Notes: generated by a model from the letters alone, not told the origin. Counted from the first letter of the stretch, positions 35,801 to 44,714 are shown. The stretch: 64,000 nt of DNA from an uncultured Bacilli bacterium (GCA_934097085.1 CAKONK010000007.1:1-64000); one strand, 5' to 3'. Made by a program: numbers and translations.

Positions 35801-36570
35801 TCTGAATATGGCGGACAAAAATAAATATATTTACCATTTTTCTTAATTGATTTTATTACTAAATCTTTAATACTTGGTGCTTCGTGGACTTTCTTTCTAG
35901 CACTTTCAAGTAATTCATTTATTTCTTTGCTACTTTCTTTTACTTTGTCTTCGAATTCATTTAACATTTTTTCTAACCCTATATAAGCACATTTATATAT
36001 TGGTTTTGGTAATACCTTATCAACCATTGCATCACATAAATCATATTTACTAACTATTTTATTTGAAAACAATTCATCAGTATCAGGATTAGCCATATCT
36101 CTTTCATATATTGTTCCACGATCTCTTACAGTATAAGCAGTCATTCCAAATACTTTAACACCTGGATGAAGTTCTATAAATGTTTTAACTCTTTGTCCCC
36201 ATACAGGTGCTCCAAGATGATGAAATTCATCATCTATTATTAAATCACAAGGTATGCTTTCCATTTCTTTTTTTGAAAGGTTTAAAAAACTTTGATAGGT
36301 TCTAAATTTAACATTTTTAAAATCTTTATCTAATGATAAGTTAGGATTTTCTTCGATTATTGATTTAATATGTTCAATAATTCCTAAAGATGGCACAACA
36401 TATATTATTTTTTTGTCCTGATTATCATAACAAATTTGTAAAGCATTATAACTTTTACCAGTACCTGTTGCTTGAACTATTCCCACAACATCGCTAGTTT
36501 TAAAAGCCTCTTTTACTTTATCATAAATTATTTCATTATGTTCATATAATCCTACTACATCATATTTCAT
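32815..36570 (-). CDS. SF2 helicase with nine helicase-associated (HA) repeats
   Basis: 1251 residues from the ATG at 36570 (GAGG 6 bases upstream). The N-terminal DEAD/DEAH motor has Walker A QATGTGKS (33-40) and DEFH (114-117) as DExH box; helicase motif VI is in FFEQLGRALS. About 472-1143 holds nine tandem repeats of 70-77 residues. Each has a core like SWEEMYEYAKKYYEHYGNLE, a KFKTNDG segment, INLGxWI and SEKGKLLxQIG. They match the small HA domain usually found in one to a few copies. Repeats 2-6 are almost identical. Nucleic-acid unwinding or defence is possible; no nuclease or methylase partner is visible. Confidence 0.85.
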   Translation of the reverse strand: MKYDVVGLYEHNEIIYDKVKEAFKTSDVVGIVQATGTGKSYNALQICYDNQDKKIIYVVPSLGIIEHIKSIIEENPNLSLDKDFKNVKFRTYQSFLNLSKKEMESIPCDLIIDDEFHHLGAPVWGQRVKTFIELHPGVKVFGMTAYTVRDRGTIYERDMANPDTDELFSNKIVSKYDLCDAMVDKVLPKPIYKCAYIGLEKMLNEFEDKVKESSKEINELLESARKKVHEAPSIKDLVIKSIKKNGKYIYFCPPYSEKGANDIESIKKEALEWFKSILPEEDIVFYTSISDMGTFGKQNRKAFYNDLDLDGKDAKGKLRVMFAINQYNEGIHAPNVDGVIMGRTTTSDIVFFEQLGRALSVKGNTFEEYNHLINLSYEQLLQLCKDKDIPVKEDATKEDMIESLLAPVVIDLVGNYEYIKELENNLQNRVKEIQSKGPGNERVIKLKNPTFDIEVENKNLYEMLENLREKLTLSWNDMYEYAKKYYEHYGNLDVQYKFKTNDGFTKNDDGKINLGVWITNQRHKLTPESEKGKLLLQIGMSFENKKSTFSWEEMYEYAKKYYEHYKNLEVPHRFKTDDGFSSNEYGKINLGVWIQNQRYKISVDSEKGKLLSQIGMRFERKKISWEEMYEYAKKYYEHYKDLEVPIKFKTNDGFTRDDNGKINLGAWLQNQKYIISPDSEREKLLMQIGMHFERKNISWEEMYEYAKKYYEHYKDLEVPAKFKTTNGFTKDENGKINLGIWILSQRHNISPDSEKGKLLSQIGMSFENKKSTLSWEEMYEYAKKYYEHYGNLEVSAKFKTNDGFTRDDNGNINLGAWISYQRKSVSPESEKGKLLSQIGMRFETKKNVSWEEMYEYAKKYYEHYGNLEVPNKFKTNDGYTFDEEGEINLGNWIIAQRHNISPDSEKGKLLLQIGLRFTNLRSLISWEEMYEQAKKYQKYYGNLEVPKKFRTDDIYTYDKNGKIKLGLWVDRMRKTIDLQSEKGKLLTQIGMRFTEEVPDEVWLNMYSYAKRYYDTWGYLANMNCEFKTNDGVNYDKYGKINLGLWVDEQKNLIAPESKRGRMLAQLGMDFPKKKMTWFTMYELAKKYYEYYDNLRIPITFKTNDGINYDKNGKFDLGLWLFRQFENNDPTSEQGILLSNIGMIWNNDIRLLQLHIACDAHKIDFEKYKDELFKIPISLLCAKMDFLYFNSISIIDSEGNLNEIFNLNSTEIYEKYNITIKQLLSKYKSTLNFCSYILKKRLSESEKNKKVL

Positions 36571-36817
36571 TTTCATCCTCAGTAAGTTCTATATCTATAA
36601 AATAATGGCCATCAATAGTTTGCTCAGTAATCAAAACTAAGTCATCCTTCATTATTTGACTATTAAATTCATCAATTTCTTCGATTATTACTCTTTCTCC
36701 ATCACTAGTATTTACTTTAAAGCCGATTACATTATTATCTAATGTATCAAGAAGTAACTCTTCTCTATATTCATTTGGCATAAATACCTCAGTAACTATT
36801 CCTTTTGTTTGTTTCAT
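36560..36817 (-). CDS. small partner of the HA-repeat helicase (85 residues)
   Basis: MKQTKGIVTEVFMPNEYREE to ELTEDENEI, acidic, beta-rich, with no membrane segment; an OB- or SH3-like barrel is plausible. AGGTGAT lies 4 bases before the ATG at 36817. Its end overlaps the helicase start, so the two are translationally coupled and probably act together. The name and role are unknown. Confidence 0.7.
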   Translation of the reverse strand: MKQTKGIVTEVFMPNEYREELLLDTLDNNVIGFKVNTSDGERVIIEEIDEFNSQIMKDDLVLITEQTIDGHYFIDIELTEDENEI

Positions 36818-36905
36818 CAATATCACCTATCTTACTATAATTAGTATACAATACTTTTAGGCTTTTTAAAAGAGTCTTAAAAATATTTTAAAATTCAAGC
36901 GGAAG

Positions 36906-38807
36906 TTATTTAAGCATTAACATTACAGTTGAACCCTCCTCTATATAAGTACCTACTTCAGGTGATTGATAAAACACTTTTTCACCATTACCAGAAAGTT
37001 CAATTTTAAATCCTTTTAATGTTTTTTTAGCCTCCTCAAGGCTTTTTCCTGTAACATCAGGAACATAGGTATATTTTTTATCTAAATAATTATACTCTTT
37101 AGGCATTCCCTCTTTTGAGGGCTTTATACCTAAAATATCTATTGCACTTGTAAGAATACTTTTAGCAACTGGAGCAGAGGCAGTACCACCATATTGAGTT
37201 ACATTTTTGGCACCATCAATTGCAACATATATAACAATTTTAGGATTATCCGCAGGCATAAAACCAACAAAAGATAAAATATAACTTGAGGATGAATATT
37301 TTCCATCAACAACTTTTTGAGCAGTACCTGTTTTACCACCAACACGATAATTTTCGATATATGCATTTCTTCCTGTACCATTTGCTACAACACTTTCTAA
37401 AGTAAATCTAACAAGTGAGGAAGTATCTTCACTAATAACTTTTTTTTCTAAAACTTTTTCATTGTAATCAAGAAGTGCGCCACTTTCATTCATCAAACTT
37501 TTAACTATGTAAGGTTTATATAAATTTCCCCCATTTACAGCGGCACTAACTGCGGTTATTTGCTGTATGGGAGTCACACTTATTCCTTGTCCAAATGCAG
37601 TTGTCGCAGTTTCAACTGGTCCCATTTTATTTATATTAAAAAGTATTCCATTACTTTCACCATTTAAATCTATTCCTGTTTTTTGACCAAAACCAAAGTT
37701 TTTTATATAACTCATAAGTTTTTGTGTGCCAAGTTTTTGACCCATTGATACAAATCCCGGGTTGCAAGAATTTTCCACTACCTCAAGATAAGTTTGCGTT
37801 CCATGGCCACCATGTTTCCAACAATGCAGAGTTGCACCCTCAACATTAATAAAGCCACTGTCAGTAAAAGTATCTTTGAATAAATCAATAGTTTTTTCCT
37901 CAATCGAAGAGGCAAGTGTAATTATTTTAAAAGTTGAACCTGGTTCATAAGTCATCCAAATAGGAAGATTTCTATTAATAGTTTCAGTATCATAATCTTT
38001 ATAATTATTTGGATCAAATCCTGGTCTTGAACCCATAGCAAGTATTTCTCCACTTTGGGGATCCATTGCAAGTATTAAAGCATGTTCTGGAGTATATTTA
38101 GAAACTATTTCATCAAGGGCACCCTCAACTGCTTTTTGCAAATTTAAATCAATAGTTAAGCCTATAGTTATCCCATCAGTCGGGCTTTCATAAACCTGCG
38201 CCATTTCAAGACGATTTCCTTTACCATCAGAAAAATATTTAATAGAGCCATCTTCACCTTTTAAATATTCATCATAAATTAGTTCAAGTCCACTTAAACC
38301 TTGATTATCTATACCTACATAACCTAAAGTATGCGATAAAAGTTCTTTATATGGATAATACCTTTTACTTTCCTTTAAAAGATAAACTCCATCATAATTT
38401 AAAGCATTTATTTTATCTGAGGTTTCATAAGAAAGTCTTCTTCCCTCAGGATGAACTCTTTCAATTGAGGTTTTCTTACTTACGTGAGCAAGCATATCTT
38501 CATAAGAAGTACCCAAAATATCAGATAAATCTTTAGCTACTTTTTCTTTATCTTTAATTTGTCTTGGCACTAATACAAGTGAAGTTGTTGTAATATTATC
38601 TGCAAGAACTAAACCATTTCTATCTACTATTTTACCCCTATCTGCTTTAATAGGAAGATTTCTTGAATATAAATCATCTGATAAACTTTTTAGTTTATTA
38701 TAACTTATTACCTCAATATAAAATACTTTTATTATTACACATAATAAAATTATAAATACAAATAAAAAAATATATCTAATTCGTGTATGAACCAGTTTAT
38801 AAAACAT
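36906..38807 (-). CDS. class B penicillin-binding protein with one PASTA domain (FtsI/SpoVD-like)
   Basis: 633 residues. N-terminal membrane anchor (about 12-32), dimerisation domain beginning ADRGKIVDRNG, transpeptidase with SxxK as STFK (about 291), SxN as SCN (about 347), KTG in GGKTGTA (about 491), and one PASTA domain at the C-terminus (YVPDVTGKSLEEAKK...). A single PASTA is typical of SpoVD; PBP2X-like proteins often have two. It cross-links peptidoglycan at septum or spore cortex. mraY downstream fits the division-wall cluster. An AGGTGATGAT ribosome site precedes the ATG. Confidence 0.94.
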   Translation of the reverse strand: MFYKLVHTRIRYIFLFVFIILLCVIIKVFYIEVISYNKLKSLSDDLYSRNLPIKADRGKIVDRNGLVLADNITTTSLVLVPRQIKDKEKVAKDLSDILGTSYEDMLAHVSKKTSIERVHPEGRRLSYETSDKINALNYDGVYLLKESKRYYPYKELLSHTLGYVGIDNQGLSGLELIYDEYLKGEDGSIKYFSDGKGNRLEMAQVYESPTDGITIGLTIDLNLQKAVEGALDEIVSKYTPEHALILAMDPQSGEILAMGSRPGFDPNNYKDYDTETINRNLPIWMTYEPGSTFKIITLASSIEEKTIDLFKDTFTDSGFINVEGATLHCWKHGGHGTQTYLEVVENSCNPGFVSMGQKLGTQKLMSYIKNFGFGQKTGIDLNGESNGILFNINKMGPVETATTAFGQGISVTPIQQITAVSAAVNGGNLYKPYIVKSLMNESGALLDYNEKVLEKKVISEDTSSLVRFTLESVVANGTGRNAYIENYRVGGKTGTAQKVVDGKYSSSSYILSFVGFMPADNPKIVIYVAIDGAKNVTQYGGTASAPVAKSILTSAIDILGIKPSKEGMPKEYNYLDKKYTYVPDVTGKSLEEAKKTLKGFKIELSGNGEKVFYQSPEVGTYIEEGSTVMLMLK

Positions 38808-38851
38808 ATCATCACCTATTTAAATATATTTATTTTTTTATTAGAATATTA

Positions 38852-39247
38852 TTATACCTCAATAATTTTTGAATCTAATATCTCAATTATCTGTTTTATT
38901 GCATCAATAGTATCCTCAATCTCCACATTTCTTACGCATTTAAGTTTCTTACTATAATTCATAAATAAACGCATTAGTTTTTGTACACCTAATTTTTGAC
39001 CAAATGATACAAATCCTTGATTGCAAGAATTTTTGGCAACCTCAAGGTATGCTTGGACTCCATGTCCTTCCGTATTATAGCAGTGTAGTGTTACACCTAC
39101 AATAATAGAATCATTGCCAGTAAAAGTAATTATTTTAAAAGTTGAACCCATAGCAAGTATTTTCCCACTTTGAGGATCCATTGTAAGAATTAAACCATGC
39201 TGTGGAGTACATTTAATCACTCCTCTAACTATTTGCCCAACAACCAA
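38852..39247 (-). pseudogene. decayed internal fragment of the adjacent PBP gene
   Basis: The 131-residue frame starts with HGLILTMDPQSGKILAMGS, joins directly to TFKIITFTGN, then TLHCYNTEGHGVQAYLEVAK, NSCNQGFVSFGQKLGVQKLM. Each piece matches the neighbouring PBP around its active-site Ser and SCN motif, with a stretch lost between the MGS and TFK segments. The last 30 residues (VRNVEIEDTIDAIKQIIEIL) come from elsewhere. It lacks the membrane anchor and the KTG, so it cannot be a working PBP. Nucleotide similarity is evident at about 38950-39225. Confidence 0.8.
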
Positions 39248-40416
39248 TCAAGTACATTAATTTTTCTTATTCCATTATAATCAACTTCTGGATCTATATC
39301 CATTGTTAATATAAATTTTGGATAATGATCATTTATGGATTCTAAAGCTGATAATTCTCTTTCTAATGTATTTTTATCCCTTACTGTATATGCAACTTGA
39401 AAATATTGTACTCCTTTACTATTTTCTGCAACAAAGTCTATCTCTCTATCACCAGATTTACCTATATATACTTTATATCCTCTTCTTACTAATTCCAAAT
39501 ATACTATATTTTCTAAAATACATCCTAAATCGATATATTTTCTACCCAACAAAGCATATCTCATAGTAACATCAGTAGCATAATATTTTTCTCCAGTAGT
39601 TAAGTATTGTTTTCCTTTTATGTCATATCTAGATACTTTATTAAAAATAAAACTTTCTACTAAAGAATCCAAATAGTTTTCTACTGTATGGACGGATATA
39701 CTTCTTCCAGCAGATGTTAATGTATCAGCTATCTTTTTTACAGATAATAGGTTACCAACACTAGAAAACATAAATTCAGAAACGCTTCTAAGCATACCTG
39801 TATCAGCAATTTTTTTTCTAGTTACTATATCTTTAATTATTATTGTATTATATATACTGTCTAAATATTTATCAACCTCATCTTGATTATCTAATTTTAA
39901 GGCATAAGGCATAGAACTATTATTTATATATTTTAAATATAGTTTCTCATCCCCTTCTTGTTTGTAGTAATTTGCATATTCTTTAAATGATAAAGGAAAC
40001 ATTTTAAACTCCACATATCTTCCAGATAAAAATGTAGCAAGTTCTCCAGATAGAAGATAAGCATTTGAACCTGTTATATATTCATCTACATTTTTCTTTA
40101 TATAAAGACCATCGACTGCCTTTTCAAATTGTGGAACAACTTGAACTTCATCCAAAAATACATAATACATATCTTTGTCCTTTATTTTATCATTAACATA
40201 ATTATAAAGTTCCATGTAATCATTAAAATTATATTCTGGAGATTCAAGATTTAAAAATATTATATGTTCATCATTAACGCCTATTTGTTTTAAATAATTT
40301 ACGAATAATTCAAATAAAGTAGATTTACCACACCTTCTTATACCAGTAACTACTTTTATCAAATCTTTGTCTTTCCAATTTTTTAATGCTTCTAAGTATT
40401 CATTTCTCTCTATCAT
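39229..40416 (-). CDS. AAA ATPase with DUF4143 domain (copy 2, divergent type)
   Basis: 395 residues from the ATG at 40416 (AGGTGAG upstream). Walker A GIRRCGKST (25-33), Walker B YYVFLDEVQ, sensor-like ITGSNAYLLSGE, then the DUF4143 segment and the nuclease-like end DREIDFVAENSKG with QVAYTV. It differs from the other two copies (RRCGKS, not KWCGKT). A 13-bp perfect inverted repeat overlaps the promoter. It overlaps the decayed PBP frame by 19 bp. Confidence 0.9.
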   Translation of the reverse strand: MIERNEYLEALKNWKDKDLIKVVTGIRRCGKSTLFELFVNYLKQIGVNDEHIIFLNLESPEYNFNDYMELYNYVNDKIKDKDMYYVFLDEVQVVPQFEKAVDGLYIKKNVDEYITGSNAYLLSGELATFLSGRYVEFKMFPLSFKEYANYYKQEGDEKLYLKYINNSSMPYALKLDNQDEVDKYLDSIYNTIIIKDIVTRKKIADTGMLRSVSEFMFSSVGNLLSVKKIADTLTSAGRSISVHTVENYLDSLVESFIFNKVSRYDIKGKQYLTTGEKYYATDVTMRYALLGRKYIDLGCILENIVYLELVRRGYKVYIGKSGDREIDFVAENSKGVQYFQVAYTVRDKNTLERELSALESINDHYPKFILTMDIDPEVDYNGIRKINVLDWLLGK

Positions 40417-40433
40417 ATATCTCACCTAAATAT

Positions 40434-40462
40434 AATATATCACAAAATAAAATAATTTGCAA
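40434..40462 (-). promoter_or_regulatory. promoter of ATPase/DUF4143 copy 2
   Basis: TTGCAA (40457-40462), 17-bp spacer, TATATT (40434-40439). The -35 box is part of the palindrome at 40450-40479. Confidence 0.75.
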
Positions 40463-40479
40463 TACATTGCAAATTATTT
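40450..40479. promoter_or_regulatory. palindromic operator candidate
   Basis: Perfect 13-bp arms (40450-40462 and 40467-40479; core AATAATTTGCAA) around a 4-bp TACA spacer, covering the -35 box. This is the geometry expected for a repressor site. Confidence 0.7.
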
Positions 40480-40618
40480 ACATTTTCTGAATATTTTTGC
40501 AGTACTCTTTTAAACTCAAATTTGTATAAAATGAGTATAAAAATATATCTAGTGCATATGTTAAATAGTTCATTTTAAATCCAAACATATTTAAATATAT
40601 TTATTTTTATGCAATACA

Positions 40619-41233
40619 TTAGTCAAAATATGTTTCAAAATTTGGATTATTATTTGCCTCAAAACATAGTTTAATTTGTTCTAAAGTAGTTTTTTCATTA
40701 GCTAAATTCTTAGGAATCTCTTCCAAAGAAAAATACCCCATTTCTATTGTTTCACAATTTTTCTTAAAAGAGCCTCCTACTACTTTACATAATACAAAGA
40801 TTTTGCATATTCCATAAGCATAAATTGGAGTATTATGTTTATTTCTATCTTGAACTGCAATTAACTTTATTGCCTCCACTGTAAGTCCAGCTTCCTCTTT
40901 TACTTCTTTAATTGTATTTGATTTTATACTTTCTAAAGTATCACACCAACCGCCAGGAAGAGCCCAAGTATCATTATTTTCGTGTACAAGTAGTATTTTA
41001 TCATCTTTAAAAATAGCGGCTCTTGTATCTATTTTAGGTGTTTGATAACCCTTTTCACTACCAAATAAATCTTTTATTTTTTCAAAAGGTAAATCAGTTT
41101 TATATTCCATTAGATGACAAGCAATATTTCTTATTTCTTCATACCTTTCCTTATCATATTCATTATTTGCATAAGCAAGACCATTTTGACTTAGTGACTG
41201 AAGTCTTACTATTAATTTTAAATATTCATCCAT
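40619..41233 (-). CDS. Nudix hydrolase with N-terminal helical domain
   Basis: 204 residues. The Nudix box GGWCDTLESIKSNTIKEVKEEAGL is read at 94-117 with the pattern G-x5-E-x7-KE-x2-EE; Lys replaces the usual Arg. The N-terminal 65 residues (LKLIVRLQSLSQNGLAYANN) match the Nudix_N-type domain of ADP-ribose/nucleotide-sugar pyrophosphatases. It cleaves nucleoside diphosphates linked to another group; the substrate is not evident. AAAGGAG before the ATG. Confidence 0.9.
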   Translation of the reverse strand: MDEYLKLIVRLQSLSQNGLAYANNEYDKERYEEIRNIACHLMEYKTDLPFEKIKDLFGSEKGYQTPKIDTRAAIFKDDKILLVHENNDTWALPGGWCDTLESIKSNTIKEVKEEAGLTVEAIKLIAVQDRNKHNTPIYAYGICKIFVLCKVVGGSFKKNCETIEMGYFSLEEIPKNLANEKTTLEQIKLCFEANNNPNFETYFD

Positions 41234-41270
41234 AATAAATTCTCCTTTAGTAATTAAACAATATAGGATA

Positions 41271-41299
41271 ATTATAAATTAATCTGTAAAAAGATTCAA
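41271..41299 (-). promoter_or_regulatory. promoter of the Nudix gene
   Basis: TTGAAT (41294-41299), 17-bp spacer, TATAAT (41271-41276) on the minus strand. Confidence 0.65.
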
Positions 41300-41388
41300 C
41301 TTTACATATTTTAATTGTAAACTTATTTAATAATCCTTAAAAATAATTCTGTTATTGATATAATATTCTTAGAAGGAAGTGTGCTATT

Positions 41389-42213
41389 GTGAGTCAAATT
41401 TTATTATTAAAAATTCAATTTATAGTTTTAATTATTTACATAGTGTGTTTTATAATTAGTGTTTTAAAAAGAAGCCTACTATTTTATAAAAGCATTAAGA
41501 TTGATAAAAGTGATGAAAACAAATTCAAATATTTTAGGGACATTCTAAAAGATTATTCAATTAGTGAACTTGGCTATTTGTTCAACAAAAGAAATATTAT
41601 TCAAATAAAAATGGCAGAACTTGAATACTTAAAAAGCAAAAAATATATATCTTTTGAAAAAGATGAAATAAATGTAATTAATAATGTTTCCGTTAATCAA
41701 GAACAATCTTACATTTTAAATCATTATAAATTTATAAATGATAAGGATTTTGATAAATACTATATAAAAGAAATTGAAAATTCTCTAAAACAAAAGAACT
41801 GCATAAAAAAATATTACTTTAAAGATAATCCTTTAACAACAATAATTTATTTTTTATCTTTCATTATATTCGGTGGTATTTGGTTTTATTTTATTACAAT
41901 ACACAGTAATTATTTAAAGCAAGAAATTATACTATTTATATTATTTTGGATTATTAGTTTTATAATGATAAAATTTTCCTTAAAAGAATCAAGTCTAGTA
42001 AAGACTGAAAAAGGCAAAGAAATATATTTAAAACTCAAAGGATTAAAAAATTATCTTAAAGATTTTGGCAATTTCAATGATAAGTCTTTAAAAGAAATAT
42101 CTCTTTGGAATGAATACATACTTTATGCTATTATTTTAAATGAAAGCAGTAGTTTATCAGTTGAAGCTAAAGAAGAACTCAATAAATTAATCAGTATTAT
42201 TTACAAAAAATAG
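41389..42213 (+). CDS. membrane protein resembling the C-terminal part of DUF2207
   Basis: 274 residues, GTG start with AAGGAAG upstream. One N-terminal membrane helix (about 7-26), a cytoplasmic region with a winged-helix-like stretch (SISELGYLFNKRN), two membrane helices (about 150-200), then LKGLKNYLKDFGNF and LWNEYILYAIILNES. The last motif is characteristic of DUF2207 membrane proteins, which normally have a large extracellular N-terminal domain that is missing here. It faces the paralog array across a bidirectional terminator. Confidence 0.65.
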   Translation: MSQILLLKIQFIVLIIYIVCFIISVLKRSLLFYKSIKIDKSDENKFKYFRDILKDYSISELGYLFNKRNIIQIKMAELEYLKSKKYISFEKDEINVINNVSVNQEQSYILNHYKFINDKDFDKYYIKEIENSLKQKNCIKKYYFKDNPLTTIIYFLSFIIFGGIWFYFITIHSNYLKQEIILFILFWIISFIMIKFSLKESSLVKTEKGKEIYLKLKGLKNYLKDFGNFNDKSLKEISLWNEYILYAIILNESSSLSVEAKEELNKLISIIYKK

Positions 42214-42236
42214 GATTTTTATTAATCCTACTTTTT
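42204..42236. terminator. bidirectional terminator
   Basis: TAGGATT/AATCCTA stem with a 6-nt loop and T-runs on both strands. It ends both the DUF2207-like gene and the paralog array. Confidence 0.8.
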
Positions 42237-42245
42237 ATATGAAGT

Positions 42246-44654
42246 TTAATAAATTAAAGGTACTTTACTATTCTCATAGTTTTCATCATTAACTTTATTT
42301 TCCACAAGATCTAAATATACTCTATAATATTCCATATATTTTTTATCTAAATAATCAAGTATTTCTTTTCCTGTTTTAAATGATGAATAATCTAAATCTT
42401 CGAATGTATATTCACTATCAAGTTCTACAATACTTTTTTTGATTTTATCTATTTCAATTAATATTAGCTTTATATAATTATTTGTATTTTCTGTAGTTTT
42501 ATCATTCATTTCATCTATAGCATAATCTTTTATTTGCTCCATTACATCTACCTTTGATACATTACCAGATACTCTTGTAAGTATTGGTACTAAGAATAAT
42601 CTAAATTTTTTCACAAATTCATCTATATTTTTATAATCAATTTCTTTTTTACCACATAAATAATCAGTAATATATTGTCTTTCATTTTCTAAATAAGCAA
42701 TAAGTTCTCTTTTAGTTTGTTCATCTTCACTATATTTAAGTATATCATTTAAAGTATCTAAATCTTTCAAAATTTCATAATCTAAATTAGCATCTTCATC
42801 ATTTATTTTTTTAATCATACTAGAAATTAAATCTAGAATATCATAAAATCCAAGATTTTTTTCAAAATTATGATATAATGCATCTCTTAAATTTTCTAGC
42901 TTAATAACCGCATTTGTATACACTCCATTATTTGTAGTTAATGAAAGTCCCTCAGTTTTTTTCGATAAACTATTATTATATTCATTAACAATATCTTTGA
43001 CTTTTGTTTTAACGTCTTCCTTATCAAGGCCTATATAATCAATACTCATTATTTCTCTAGCTAAATCTAGTATGTGTTCTGCTTCTTTAGTAAGAGATTC
43101 ATCATTACTAATATCAGCAGATTCTTCCCTAGCTTTTTTATCAGTGAACTCAAATTTAACTCTTGCGTAATCTTTGAAAAATGATGACACGCGTTTTTCA
43201 TTAATTTTTGGGCCAGAAAGCACAATTTCATAAGTGTGAAGTTTGTAAAATAAATTTTCACTTTTACAATTATATGTAACAAGATCAAAATGGGAAAATT
43301 CATATAAATCATGTTTATAAACAAAATCAATTTTATTATTTCCTCGTTTTTTTGGATTATATTCATTTTTAGTATACTTTTCTCCATATTTGGAAAACAA
43401 ATTAACAAATCTTTGAACATCATTAAGAAATGAAACAAGCTCCCTTTCTGATGTATAATTAATCCTTAAAAACGATCTATCAAGTAAATTCCTAGCAACT
43501 TTATTTCCACTCAAATAAAGTCTTGCAAATAGTTTAATATCACACGGAATAGATATCTCATCACATCTTGGAACTACTTGCATGTTTGCATTTGAAAATA
43601 CCTTTTCTGCTAAAGAAAGTTTTTTTGTATCTATGTTTACATGACTAATGAAAGCGTCAATACCTGATTTAGAAAAATCAAATGCTTGTGATAAAATAGT
43701 AAGATCATCACTTTTAATATTAATGTTAACAGCAAATGTTCCATCTTTATGACAATTATCAAATAAATTTTCTACAGCATTACTAGATATAACTTTTACT
43801 TTTGGGCCTATATTAATTTCATATGTTTTTTCATCATGTGAATATAATTTTCCTTCCTCATCCATTTCAATAGTTCCTTCATAAGGAAGATAAAATCGTT
43901 GCAAGTCATCATGTATAATTTCATTGCAAACTTTCACATCAGCAGATAAACTTTTAATACTACCCTTGAAAATATCCCTTAATAAATATTCATTTAAAAA
44001 GTCAAATCCCTCGTGTAAAAATGCCTTTGGCTCAGTTTTAGTTAAAAAACCCGCGATAATATTTTTACAAATAAGGCTATTACTTTCTTTATCATACTTC
44101 CATATTAACGGTTGTACCTTTACATAAGTAGTATTCTTTCCACTTATATAAATATAATCTTCGCCTTTATATGTAACTCCCTTACATGGCACTATAGAGG
44201 AATATTTAGGAATAGAATAATCTTTTTCATTATAATCAGAAAAAACTCTTAATTCTTGAATTAAATTTTTATCAGTAACAACCTCTTGTGGATAATAGCC
44301 AAGCATAAATTCATCATTGCCTAAATCTTTAATACTATTTTTTCTTATGAAAGTTTCAAGCAAGCCAGTTGTTTTAATAACTGGTCTAATACCATAATAT
44401 ACTTCTTTATCGCCTTTGAAATGGCGCTCGTTTATTCCTAAACTATTTTTTAATTTCTTTTTACTACATATATCATTAACTGGTTCATATGATACAAAAT
44501 AATCATTTCTTTTACCATATAAAAACTCTGTTAAATCAGTTTGCACTACTCCATTTTCGCTTACATTAAAAGGTTCATATAAAGTTGTCGTCCTATTTTT
44601 GTGTTCTGATAAGGATGACATTTCTGTTAAAAAAGTCATGTATACTTTATTCAT
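42246..44654 (-). CDS. array paralog A1 (802 residues)
   Basis: Last gene of the seven-member array. It starts MNKVYMTFLTE with no signal peptide, so is probably cytoplasmic. N-terminal module (about 80-230): YYGIRPVI, LGYYPQEV, IWKYDKESNSLICKNIIAGF and FLNEYLL, reminiscent of a DUF6273-type fold. Middle (about 240-470): beta strands with LRR-like spacing (ISIPCDIKLFARLYLSG). C-terminal about 280 residues (from KEAEHILDLAREIMSIDYIG) are helical and nearly identical to A3 and A4. Ribosome site AAAGGAAAA. Function unknown; no enzyme motif seen. Confidence 0.85.
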   Translation of the reverse strand: MNKVYMTFLTEMSSLSEHKNRTTTLYEPFNVSENGVVQTDLTEFLYGKRNDYFVSYEPVNDICSKKKLKNSLGINERHFKGDKEVYYGIRPVIKTTGLLETFIRKNSIKDLGNDEFMLGYYPQEVVTDKNLIQELRVFSDYNEKDYSIPKYSSIVPCKGVTYKGEDYIYISGKNTTYVKVQPLIWKYDKESNSLICKNIIAGFLTKTEPKAFLHEGFDFLNEYLLRDIFKGSIKSLSADVKVCNEIIHDDLQRFYLPYEGTIEMDEEGKLYSHDEKTYEINIGPKVKVISSNAVENLFDNCHKDGTFAVNINIKSDDLTILSQAFDFSKSGIDAFISHVNIDTKKLSLAEKVFSNANMQVVPRCDEISIPCDIKLFARLYLSGNKVARNLLDRSFLRINYTSERELVSFLNDVQRFVNLFSKYGEKYTKNEYNPKKRGNNKIDFVYKHDLYEFSHFDLVTYNCKSENLFYKLHTYEIVLSGPKINEKRVSSFFKDYARVKFEFTDKKAREESADISNDESLTKEAEHILDLAREIMSIDYIGLDKEDVKTKVKDIVNEYNNSLSKKTEGLSLTTNNGVYTNAVIKLENLRDALYHNFEKNLGFYDILDLISSMIKKINDEDANLDYEILKDLDTLNDILKYSEDEQTKRELIAYLENERQYITDYLCGKKEIDYKNIDEFVKKFRLFLVPILTRVSGNVSKVDVMEQIKDYAIDEMNDKTTENTNNYIKLILIEIDKIKKSIVELDSEYTFEDLDYSSFKTGKEILDYLDKKYMEYYRVYLDLVENKVNDENYENSKVPLIY

Positions 44655-44677
44655 ATCTATTTTCCTTTACTATAACA

Positions 44678-44711
44678 ATTATATAAAAAAAGCAGTTACT
44701 TTGCAAGTAAC
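44678..44711 (-). promoter_or_regulatory. combined terminator-promoter module before A1
   Basis: Hairpin GTTACTT-GCA-AAGTAAC followed by a T-run ends A2. TTGCAA in the hairpin (44701-44706), 17 bp and TATAAT (44678-44683) form the promoter of A1. Confidence 0.8.
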
Positions 44712-44714
44712 CAC

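Noticed and set aside
32815..36826. Restriction-modification or complete known defence system
   Set aside because: Only a helicase and a small unknown protein are present; no nuclease, methylase or other effector is visible, so no system name is justified.
38852..39247. A second, functional short PBP
   Set aside because: No membrane anchor or KTG motif, sequence lost next to the active site, and an unrelated tail; it is best read as a decayed duplicate.
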